The notes under the pieces were generated by a model, which was given only the letters and a program-made list of their open reading frames with translations, did not search any database and was not told the origin of the DNA. A stretch of DNA of 39,865 bases from RGIG5327 sp045612485. Lineage in GTDB: Bacteria > Verrucomicrobiota > Lentisphaeria > Victivallales > UBA1829. This document shows, piece after piece, positions 32,930 to 39,865 of the stretch. The position numbers and the translations under genes were made by a program. The stretch lies in NCBI GenBank assembly GCA_045612485.1, contig JAZKZE010000055.1:1-39865 (forward strand), read 5' to 3'. How positions within the stretch are numbered: position 1 is the first letter of the stretch; every line of letters starts with the position of its first letter.

Positions 32930-35197
32930 ATGATGAAAAAAACTTTTACAACAGTATTATCTGCCCTTTTTGCGGTTGCTTTTTTAAGCGGCTGCTGCGG
33001 AAATTGTACAAATAAAAAATGTGCTGCCGCAACGGTAAAAACGGCAACAGATGCCCCCATTCTTTTCCCTGTTGCTGCCAACGGGGATATCATAAGCGGT
33101 TTTACCACCACTTCCGGAGCCTGGGCAAAAAGCAGGACAATTGTTTATACTTCTTATGACAGGGATCAGCTTTCTTTGCGTTTCCAGTCCTTTATTGAAC
33201 CCGGGAAAAAACTCAAATATGATGGAAAAAAAAGCGATGATATGGGGATTTTCGCCGGGGAGAATGTGGAAATATTCCTTTGTACCGAACCGGAAACAGG
33301 CAAATATTACCAGTTTGCGGTCAATCCGGAAGGGGTCATGTACTCTGCTTTAGGTAAAGATCCCTCCTGGGAACCGGAAAATGTGAAGGTGAAAACAGAA
33401 ATGAAAAAAGATTTCTGGATCATGGATATATCCATTCCCTTCAAAACTCTGGGATTATCTTCCGCCCCTGCAAAGGGAACGGTATGGAATGTAAATTTCT
33501 GCCGCAATCATCATCCTTTCGGGTACAGGGAAGTATCCAATTTTGCAGGGATCTCCTCCTACCATGATACTAAACAGTTCGGTACAATGGTCTTTGATAC
33601 AAAAGGCAGTCAGAGCCGTGTTACTATGGAATCTTTCCAGTTTTCCCCCGGTAAAGTCAAAGCTGCTTTTTCCATGGAAAATGTAAAGGAACCTGTTACC
33701 ATTGAGATCATCAGAGGGGATTTTCTGCACAAAACAAGTAATATTCCCTCCTCCGGTACAGTGGAGATCACAGCGGAACTTCCTTCCACTTATGTTCCCA
33801 TCAAAGATCTGGAACCCATTTATGTCCGTGCGGTAAACAGTATAACAGGCAAAGGTCTTTTCTCCAGAAAACTCAATGTGGCTCTGGAGGAAAAAGATAT
33901 GCTTATGCCGGATAAATTCTATTATACGGCTGAAGATAAAAAAATCTCCTTTACTGTTGAACATCCCAAAGGTATAAAAGGAAATGCTGTAAAAGTGTTT
34001 CTTTCCGATCGTGATGGAAAGATCCTGAAAGAAGGAGTTTTTTCCGGAAAAGGAAGTTTTGATCTTTCCGGACTTTCTGATACTTCCTATGTGCTTTCTG
34101 CCGTAAGTTCCGGCGGAAGGACCGACAGAATGATCATTTTCAATAAAAAACCCCTCTCTCCCGTTCCTTTGAAAAAGGGAGCGCGTCTTGCGTTGAAAGA
34201 TGGTGCCGTAACATCCGGCGGAGAATTTGTCTATCTTATTACAGCAAGTTCCACAGGCAAACCCCTCCCGAAGGATAAATTCTTCAATTTCCGTGCCGGG
34301 AACTTTGGCAATATGCCCTGTTCCGCCCAGATCGCCGGAACTCCCGGGAAAAAACTTGTACGCAATCCCAAGACAGCCTATGCCTATCCGGAAAAAGCAA
34401 AATATTATGCTATGATGGATAAACATTTTGCCAAGGCAAATCCTGCTTCCCCCACTTTCCACCGTTTTACCTATGAAGCCCAGATTCCCACTTTCCTTCC
34501 CGGAAAGAATAATAAAGGATATGTGGAAGTGGATTCCGGAAAATTCCATACGGATCTTTATAAACACTTCAAGGCAAAATATCCTTCTCTTCTCTTTTCC
34601 GTACAGACTGATGCTTCCGGCTGGGTGAGGGAACTTGTAAACAGTTGTGACATCATGGAAGTATGTCCCTACGGCGGTTACGGTAATGCCACTATTGAAT
34701 ATCTGAAAAAAGGTCTTCCCAATGCAGATAAGGATTTGAATGGCAAGCCCCGTATCTTCTGGACGGGAGTAACCATTCCCAATAACAGATGCCGTAAAGG
34801 GGAAGAACTGCGGGCGGCAGTTTATCTGCATATTATTTACGGTTCCTCCGGAACGATCATGCACATGGGACATGGTGCGCTTCCTGCAAGCCGTACCCGT
34901 TTGTGGTCTGTGATCAGAAACCTCAATGCAGAGATCGCCTCCTTCTATCCCGAATACCGATCCATGCCCCTTATTGCTCCTGAAAAAGCAATAAAAATCA
35001 AAACGGATAAGGATTATGCAATAAGTATCCGGGGCAATGATAAGGAAGCAATTATGCTTTTTGTCAGTCTTTCCGCCGGAGCAAATACCGTAAAGATCGA
35101 TCCTGTGGGCAGCTGGAAGATCGTTTCCGGCGGCAAAGCAGGAAAAACGGAAAAACTTACTCCCTATGAAGCAAGGGTCTATTATCTGAAAAAATAA
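32930..35197 (+). CDS. Lipoprotein with CBM9-like domain and putative glycosidase-like region
   Basis: The 755-residue product has a lipobox LSGC (C22). An N-terminal CBM9/DOMON-like sandwich spans about residues 40-225, with motifs such as FWIMDISIPFKTLGL and NVNFCRN. A middle beta-rich part follows. From about residue 425 there is a barrel-like region (IFWTGVTIPNNRC, YLHIIYGSSGTIMHMGHGA). The C-terminal strand-rich tail ends VYYLKK. A cell-surface polysaccharide-processing role is likely, though no catalytic pair can be named. AAAGGAAC lies before the ATG at 32930. It sits 11 nt before the prepilin peptidase gene on the same strand. Confidence 0.65.
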   Translation: MMKKTFTTVLSALFAVAFLSGCCGNCTNKKCAAATVKTATDAPILFPVAANGDIISGFTTTSGAWAKSRTIVYTSYDRDQLSLRFQSFIEPGKKLKYDGKKSDDMGIFAGENVEIFLCTEPETGKYYQFAVNPEGVMYSALGKDPSWEPENVKVKTEMKKDFWIMDISIPFKTLGLSSAPAKGTVWNVNFCRNHHPFGYREVSNFAGISSYHDTKQFGTMVFDTKGSQSRVTMESFQFSPGKVKAAFSMENVKEPVTIEIIRGDFLHKTSNIPSSGTVEITAELPSTYVPIKDLEPIYVRAVNSITGKGLFSRKLNVALEEKDMLMPDKFYYTAEDKKISFTVEHPKGIKGNAVKVFLSDRDGKILKEGVFSGKGSFDLSGLSDTSYVLSAVSSGGRTDRMIIFNKKPLSPVPLKKGARLALKDGAVTSGGEFVYLITASSTGKPLPKDKFFNFRAGNFGNMPCSAQIAGTPGKKLVRNPKTAYAYPEKAKYYAMMDKHFAKANPASPTFHRFTYEAQIPTFLPGKNNKGYVEVDSGKFHTDLYKHFKAKYPSLLFSVQTDASGWVRELVNSCDIMEVCPYGGYGNATIEYLKKGLPNADKDLNGKPRIFWTGVTIPNNRCRKGEELRAAVYLHIIYGSSGTIMHMGHGALPASRTRLWSVIRNLNAEIASFYPEYRSMPLIAPEKAIKIKTDKDYAISIRGNDKEAIMLFVSLSAGANTVKIDPVGSWKIVSGGKAGKTEKLTPYEARVYYLKK

Positions 35198-35208
35198 GGT
35201 TTTTTATC

Positions 35209-36057
35209 ATGCAGCAGATCTATACATTATTGAGTTCCGGAATGGATGCTCCTTTTGCATTTATTGTCTGTATAAGTGTATTTGCTTTAATTTTCGGATG
35301 CTGTATCGGCAGTTTCCTCAATGTATGTATCTGGCGTATTCCCAGGGGAGAATCCATTGTTTCCCCCCCTTCCCGCTGTCCGAAATGCGGTCATTGGATC
35401 ACTGCATGGGAAAATATCCCTGTCATAAGCTGGCTTGTCCTGAAAGGGAAATGTTCCTCCTGTAAAGAACCCATTTCCCCCAGATATATCATTATTGAGG
35501 CAATAACAGGGATATTATATTTATTGCTTTTCTGGAGTTTCTTTTTCGGACACAGAGTGTTTCTTCCCGGATATTTTGTTCTTCTTCCCCTCCTTATCTG
35601 CTGTGCCATGAATGACTGTGAACTGGGGATCATCCCCAATGAATATACTTATTTCGGTATTATTACAGGGCTTTTATGTGCATTTCTTGATCCTTACGCA
35701 AAACTGACAGCATTTCTGTATGCTCTTTTTTCCGTAATGGTCACAGGAGGAGTAATGGCACTATTTGCCATGCTGGGGAAAATGATCTTCAAAAGAGAGG
35801 CTCTGGGCTGGGGCGATGTAAAATATCTTGCCATGGTAAGTGCTTTTACCGGGATTCCCGGCGTATTGTTCACCATTCTGACGGGAAGTCTTGCCGGTCT
35901 CCTGTTCCACCCCCTTGTAAACCGTCTGAAAGGGCGGAAAAGCCGTACATTGCGGTTTGGCCCCTATCTTGCGGCGGGAACGCTTATATGGATGTTTGCA
36001 GGCAGTTTTTTATTGAGGATGTATTGGCAGTTCTGTTCCGGATTGGGAAAGGGCTGA
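35209..36057 (+). CDS. pilD: Prepilin peptidase / N-methyltransferase (A24 family)
   Basis: This 282-residue membrane enzyme cleaves and methylates type IV pilin-like and pseudopilin precursors. The N-terminal domain has GSFLNVCIWRIPRGES and zinc-binding pairs CPKC and CSSC. The catalytic aspartates are in AMNDCELGIIPNEYT and GWGDVKYLAM. About eight membrane helices follow the usual layout. Its obvious partner in the window is the pseudopilin at 38968-39711. The ribosome site is weak. A terminator follows. Confidence 0.93.
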   Translation: MQQIYTLLSSGMDAPFAFIVCISVFALIFGCCIGSFLNVCIWRIPRGESIVSPPSRCPKCGHWITAWENIPVISWLVLKGKCSSCKEPISPRYIIIEAITGILYLLLFWSFFFGHRVFLPGYFVLLPLLICCAMNDCELGIIPNEYTYFGIITGLLCAFLDPYAKLTAFLYALFSVMVTGGVMALFAMLGKMIFKREALGWGDVKYLAMVSAFTGIPGVLFTILTGSLAGLLFHPLVNRLKGRKSRTLRFGPYLAAGTLIWMFAGSFLLRMYWQFCSGLGKG

Positions 36058-36062
36058 GAAGC

Positions 36063-36105
36063 GGGGGAATACCGGGAATGTCAGTATTCCCCCTTATCCT
36101 TTTTA
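36063..36105 (+). terminator. Intrinsic terminator after the prepilin peptidase gene
   Basis: Arms GGGGGAATAC (36063-36072) and GTATTCCCCC (36084-36093) form a perfect 10-bp stem with an 11-nt loop, followed by a T-rich run to about 36105. There is no U-run on the minus side. Confidence 0.8.
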
Positions 36106-38931
36106 TTCCACTGTTGCGGACACTCCTTCAATGATACATTCGGCGTCTTTACCGGAAAGAAGGAAGGCAAGCTGGGAAAATTCCCCGGCATGAATGGTGA
36201 AAGTTCCCTTGAAGTAAGAGGGCTTGCTGCTTAATTTTTTCTGTATGAAAGTTTCCACTTTCACCTGTTTATTGAGCCCTTTTACCGGATTGATCTGTTT
36301 GTAACGGCCGTTGGTTGCAATCAATGTGCCTTTGCCGGAAACTTTGATCGTGAGAGTTACTTTCACATCTTTATTTCCCATAAAATATTTTCCATAAACG
36401 ATATGGGAAAGAGCATTGCCCGCTTTCAGATGAAAGGCAGTTCTGCCGGAAGGAAGTTTGATAAGATCACTTTTTCCTTTCGGACCGCGGACACCCCAGT
36501 ATTTGGGGAAATTCCTTTTATCTTTTCCTTCTTCAAAAGAACCGTTGCGGATCACGGGACTGCCGATGACCATATTGCGGAAATCTATCTGGGAATGAAA
36601 ACCGGTTCCGTCAATGCTCCAATGGGTCGCAGGGAGACCGTCTTTGATCCTTCTTGTTCTTCCCACATTGATTTTCCAGCTTAATCCCGGAGCGAAAAGT
36701 CCCTCCAGTTTATTTACAGGGATCTTCATTTCAATGGTGAAACCTTCTCCGGTCTTACCGGTTTTTACCACTGCACCAAGTTCTGCAATGACTGTACCGG
36801 GCTGTTCCAGCTGGAGAAGTCCCCCTTTGGCATTGACAGCAAACTGATAATATTTCATTGCTTCATTCTGGGGAACGATAAATATTTCAAAATGGTCGTC
36901 ATTCCAGATCTTTGCCATTGCCTGTCTGCCGGAAACAGCATTGGAAGTGAGTTTATCTGCAGAAGGTTCTTTTGCCTGGATAAGGATATAAAGGTTCTTA
37001 TTATCGGAAAGAAAACCTGCAGAGGTGGCAAGTTTATCTCCAATGGGGGTGAATTTGTTATCATCGGAAGTTTTGAAATCTGTAACATAAAAAGCTGTAC
37101 TCCATACTTTGTCATCACCTTTTCCGTCAATGACAGGAGCAGTAAAGGCTTCCGGAGCGGCAAGTCTTCTTCCCAGAGCTTTTCTGTATTTGTCAGCAGG
37201 TTTGATCCACAACTCTTCCAGCATGGCTTTTTCAAGAGCGATCTGTTTTTCAAGCCGGGCATCACCTTTGGCAAGTTTTGTTGCTTCTGCAAGATATTTC
37301 AGAAGAGTTTCCTTTGCTCCAGCCTTCTGTAAAAGAAGGGGGGTGAGCTGATCACCGAAAGGATAACCCATACATCCGGGGGTTTCCCGCCACAGTTTTC
37401 TGCGGAGATCATGATATTTTTTCATGACAGGGTAACATTTTCCGTAGAAATCCGATTCGATTTGAGCAAGAGTTTTTTCATAATCCAGATCCGGATTCCA
37501 CGCGGCTTTGCCGAAAAGATACCAGAACTGCCATTTATTGAGCATACCGTATTTGGAGGTAAGGATACTGTCCCCGTGAAGCGTATTTTTCCCGAAACGG
37601 GTATGGGGGTAATATATCTCATGTTTTCTGCCGAGCAATCCCAGTTTTTTATAAAGTTTGATATCCTTTACCGCCACTTCCTCATAGGGTTCGTATCCGT
37701 AGGGACAGCACATATCATACTCATAGATCTGGATCTTTCTGCTGATTTTCAGCCATTGCAGAAGAAGTTTATATACAGGTACATTGCGGGAACATTTGGG
37801 GTCATCCAGAGTATGGGCGTAGCATCTGCCGTGAGGACAGAATACCACAGACATCCTTTCATCCACTTTCAGACCGTCAAAAAGATCCCGGTAATTGGCA
37901 TACGCCCAGGTCCACAGTCTGGCACCGGGTCTTTTTTCATATACTTTCCTTGCGATCTGCTGTGTTACCGTATGGAATCTGCGGGAAACATTCAGATCAT
38001 TACCCTTATCCATTTTCACACAGTTTTCACATTCGCACCAGCCTTTGGTGGAGTCCGGGGCCCCGAAGGCAAAGGAGGCATGATCTCCATACTTATCAAT
38101 GTGATCAATGATATATTTACATACAAGATCCTGCACTTCCGGATTGCTCATACAGTGATGGGTATTGTGGTGGAGAGTATTGGTATTGCGTTTTCCGCCG
38201 GAAAGGGCAAAATAGTGGGGGTGGGTCTTATTATATTTCTGCGGGGGAACAGCATTATAAAATGTAAGATGACCGCCCGCCCTCACCCGGTTCATACGCA
38301 TACGCTGTTCATGGAATTTCACATATTTTACCAGAGAATCCCTGATCCCCCAGGGACCGGGTGCCTGAATACGGTTGTGACCTGCCCATTCTCTTGTCAT
38401 CTGATCAAAGCCGCCTGTTCCCACCTGATCCACAAGACGGACGGGGAAGAAGGGGAAATCTACTCTGGAACCGTCGCTTACCCAGATGCTTTTTTTCGGT
38501 TTGTAAAGTGTTCCGTCTTCATAGGGAGTATAGAAACGCACTCCCAGAAAGCGTTCAATAAAGTCACAGGCTCCGTACCATGCCCCGACTCCGGTGGTCC
38601 CTACGATATAAAATTTTCCTTTGATACTGCCCATATAATAGGCTTCATCAGATTTTGTCCTGCGGGCAAGAGCATTTTTGATGTCAGGAGGGATATTTTT
38701 GGATTTTACGGTACTTACAATGATCCGGGGCGGTAATTTGCTTATATCCTGCCCCGTAACCTTTTTTGTGTAGAGAATGATCTCATTTTTTGCCAGTTCC
38801 AGACCCGGTTCATTTCCATCAGTGGCAATACCGTGGAGAGCTTTTCCGTTTTTAACAAGATCGAAAGCAGTCAGAGATGCCGCCATACCGATAAGAACAA
38901 AACTCAACAGAATCTTTTTAGAAAACAACAT
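36103..38931 (-). CDS. Exported DUF4838 protein with CBM9-like C-terminal domain
   Basis: The 942-residue protein begins with a signal peptide (to about residue 22). An alpha-glucuronidase-like N-terminal domain follows (LFLGVRFYTPYEDGT-type turn near 130-145). The DUF4838 region then spans about 190-560, with WCECENCVKMDKG and several Trp/Tyr-rich strands. A CBM9/DOMON-like sandwich lies near 597-790 and a last beta-sandwich near 799-942, starting NGSFEEG. It probably processes or binds acidic plant polysaccharides outside the cytoplasm. DUF4838 has no assigned reaction that I know of. The ATG at 38931 has GGAGG 6 nt upstream; a TTG at 38949 lies on the ribosome site. It is 36 nt downstream of the pseudopilin gene. 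Confidence 0.85.
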   Translation of the reverse strand: MLFSKKILLSFVLIGMAASLTAFDLVKNGKALHGIATDGNEPGLELAKNEIILYTKKVTGQDISKLPPRIIVSTVKSKNIPPDIKNALARRTKSDEAYYMGSIKGKFYIVGTTGVGAWYGACDFIERFLGVRFYTPYEDGTLYKPKKSIWVSDGSRVDFPFFPVRLVDQVGTGGFDQMTREWAGHNRIQAPGPWGIRDSLVKYVKFHEQRMRMNRVRAGGHLTFYNAVPPQKYNKTHPHYFALSGGKRNTNTLHHNTHHCMSNPEVQDLVCKYIIDHIDKYGDHASFAFGAPDSTKGWCECENCVKMDKGNDLNVSRRFHTVTQQIARKVYEKRPGARLWTWAYANYRDLFDGLKVDERMSVVFCPHGRCYAHTLDDPKCSRNVPVYKLLLQWLKISRKIQIYEYDMCCPYGYEPYEEVAVKDIKLYKKLGLLGRKHEIYYPHTRFGKNTLHGDSILTSKYGMLNKWQFWYLFGKAAWNPDLDYEKTLAQIESDFYGKCYPVMKKYHDLRRKLWRETPGCMGYPFGDQLTPLLLQKAGAKETLLKYLAEATKLAKGDARLEKQIALEKAMLEELWIKPADKYRKALGRRLAAPEAFTAPVIDGKGDDKVWSTAFYVTDFKTSDDNKFTPIGDKLATSAGFLSDNKNLYILIQAKEPSADKLTSNAVSGRQAMAKIWNDDHFEIFIVPQNEAMKYYQFAVNAKGGLLQLEQPGTVIAELGAVVKTGKTGEGFTIEMKIPVNKLEGLFAPGLSWKINVGRTRRIKDGLPATHWSIDGTGFHSQIDFRNMVIGSPVIRNGSFEEGKDKRNFPKYWGVRGPKGKSDLIKLPSGRTAFHLKAGNALSHIVYGKYFMGNKDVKVTLTIKVSGKGTLIATNGRYKQINPVKGLNKQVKVETFIQKKLSSKPSYFKGTFTIHAGEFSQLAFLLSGKDAECIIEGVSATVE

Positions 38932-38967
38932 TTTTTCCTCCCTTTTCAATATACTTATACTTTTTCA

Positions 38968-39711
38968 TCAATCAGGATAACCTGTCCACTGGGGACTTCC
39001 GCTTGCAGGGAAATAGTCCCAGGCAGTAGCATTGCGGCTTGTTTTATTGTAGATCTCCCGCAGATACAAAGGACGTACCACAAGGTCATGATAAAGAAGC
39101 TGGGCATGACCTCCGTGGTAATTGAACTGATAAATACCGCTGTCATATCTGTAAGAACACATAGTGAGAAAAGCCCGGTGGGGAAGTTTTATTTTTCCCG
39201 GTTTGTAATAGTTGTGACCTCCGGCAGATACCGGCCAGGTGTAGGATTTTCTGTTTAAAGCCCTTCCCAGATAAGGATTTATGGTATAAAATCCGTTCAG
39301 ACCTTTATCTCCTGAACCCAGCACCACATTGGCTTTTTCCGCATTGCTTGCACTGTGACAGGTAAGTAATTTTTTGATATTGGACGGTTTGTAATACGGT
39401 GTGGTGCACAGTTTGGAATCCGAATAGAAATAATACCACCATACCGCCCAGTCGGAACTTACCGCTGAAGAACTGGGATAGATCTTGTAACTGCCCAATC
39501 CCCAGTCTTTATTGTCATTGACGTACATGGAAAGCATCATTCCCATCTGTTTCTGGGTATTCATGCACTCGGCATTGTAGGCGATTTGACGTGCTTTGTT
39601 CAATGCGGGAAGCAGCATTCCGGCAAGGATGGCGATGATGGCAATTACTACAAGAAGCTCTATCAGGGTGAAGCGTCGCTTCACCCGGCGTACGCCGGGG
39701 ACACTTTTCAT
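38968..39711 (-). CDS. Type II secretion/type IV pseudopilin-like protein (prepilin N-terminal motif)
   Basis: The 247-residue protein has a class III prepilin leader. The basic start MKSVPGVRRVKRR is followed by FTLIELLVVIAIIAILAG, with the cleavage site before Phe and Glu at +5, and a long N-terminal helix. The C-terminal part is a Gly/Tyr-rich globular domain with HGGHAQLLYHD. Proteins of this type are highly multicopy in Lentisphaerota and are exported by the T2SS or related systems. The ATG at 39711 has AAGGAG 7 nt upstream and is preferred over one at 39744. The prepilin peptidase in this window could process it. It leads a unit with the DUF4838 gene. Confidence 0.9.
   Translation of the reverse strand: MKSVPGVRRVKRRFTLIELLVVIAIIAILAGMLLPALNKARQIAYNAECMNTQKQMGMMLSMYVNDNKDWGLGSYKIYPSSSAVSSDWAVWWYYFYSDSKLCTTPYYKPSNIKKLLTCHSASNAEKANVVLGSGDKGLNGFYTINPYLGRALNRKSYTWPVSAGGHNYYKPGKIKLPHRAFLTMCSYRYDSGIYQFNYHGGHAQLLYHDLVVRPLYLREIYNKTSRNATAWDYFPASGSPQWTGYPD
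39666..39699. repeat. Two overlapping perfect palindromes in the pseudopilin leader codons
   Basis: Arms GGGTGAAGCG (39666-39675) and CGCTTCACCC (39677-39686) form a 10-bp stem with one central base. CCCGGCGT and ACGCCGGG (39684-39699) form a perfect 16-bp palindrome. They share the three bases 39684-39686. Both lie within codons for the basic PGVRRVKRRF leader of the pseudopilin. The two stems are mutually exclusive at the overlap. Confidence 0.7.
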
Positions 39712-39763
39712 TACACACTCCTTTTGACAAAGATTGGATTTCAATTTTCTATTGCAACGTTAC

Positions 39764-39791
39764 AGTATAGCCATTTTTTTGTAAAATGCAA
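39764..39791 (-). promoter_or_regulatory. Sigma-70-type promoter of the pseudopilin gene
   Basis: Reading leftwards, TTGCAT (complement of 39786-39791), a 16-bp spacer and TATACT (complement of 39764-39769) give a good promoter. Transcription would start near 39757, about 46 nt before the ATG. Confidence 0.65.
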
Positions 39792-39865
39792 GTCGCTTTC
39801 TTAAATTTCTCAAAATATTTGTTGATTTTGTCATCGCTCCGGCAGATTCCGGAGTTTATCGTGCC

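Noticed and set aside
37411..38736. Long open frame antisense to the DUF4838 gene
   Set aside because: Same reasoning: no motifs, no ribosome site, and the opposite strand encodes a clear exported protein with a signal peptide.
1..39865. CRISPR arrays, insertion sequences or prophage genes
   Set aside because: No regularly spaced repeats of 25-40 bp, no transposase or integrase motifs and no phage structural genes were seen.

Overview
The window looks like chromosomal DNA from a Lentisphaerota (Victivallis-like) gut or sediment bacterium. This is inferred from gene content, not from a marker gene. The clues are a pseudopilin carrying an RRFTLIELLVVIAIIAILAG-type N-terminus, exported DUF4838 and CBM9-like carbohydrate proteins, moderate GC with AT-rich intergenic DNA, and strong AGGAG ribosome binding sites. 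No rRNA, CRISPR array, insertion sequence or phage gene was seen. There is one tRNA gene, tRNA-Lys(CTT).

Layout. 1-3174: a GC-rich non-coding patch, then a zinc-type metal uptake operon made of a Cys-rich ribbon-helix-helix regulator, a substrate-binding protein, an ATPase and a permease. 3217-7749: an amidohydrolase (-), an orphan receiver-domain protein (+), tRNA-Lys (-), a TatA-like protein (-), an exported protein of unknown function (-) and a pyridoxal/pyridoxamine kinase (-). 7980-13729: dnaE, an overlapping exported repeat-like protein and a small exported protein (all +). 13821-20333: a compact seven-gene minus-strand operon under an IclR regulator, holding an enolase-superfamily dehydratase, GH13 and GH10 enzymes, an RraA-type aldolase, an 81-residue unknown and an SDR dehydrogenase. 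20513-23718: a second SDR (+), a nitroreductase and an MsbA-like ABC exporter. 23907-26201: recF and dnaN (-).

The 439-bp gap between dnaN and the divergent gmhA-uppS-cdsA operon holds a perfect DnaA box, a near match and an AT-rich triplet tract. Genes to the left run mostly on the minus strand and genes to the right mostly on the plus strand, so this gap is a candidate replication origin. 29061-31302: dsbD with two small membrane proteins; the dsbD promoter and 5' coding region are crowded with a TGACGGA-type repeat. 31358-36057: an exported unknown, a membrane protein resembling Mpv17/PMP22, a CBM9-like lipoprotein and a prepilin peptidase. 36103-39711: a pseudopilin gene followed by a large DUF4838 protein (-). 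The pseudopilin N-terminal codons contain two overlapping perfect palindromes.

The main themes are metal uptake, chromosome replication, envelope biogenesis (UppS, CdsA, GmhA, DsbD, TatA, PilD) and plant or host glycan use. The items most worth following up are the IclR glycan/sugar-acid operon, the candidate origin, the TGACGGA repeats at dsbD, the bacterial Mpv17-like protein and the palindromes in the pseudopilin gene.
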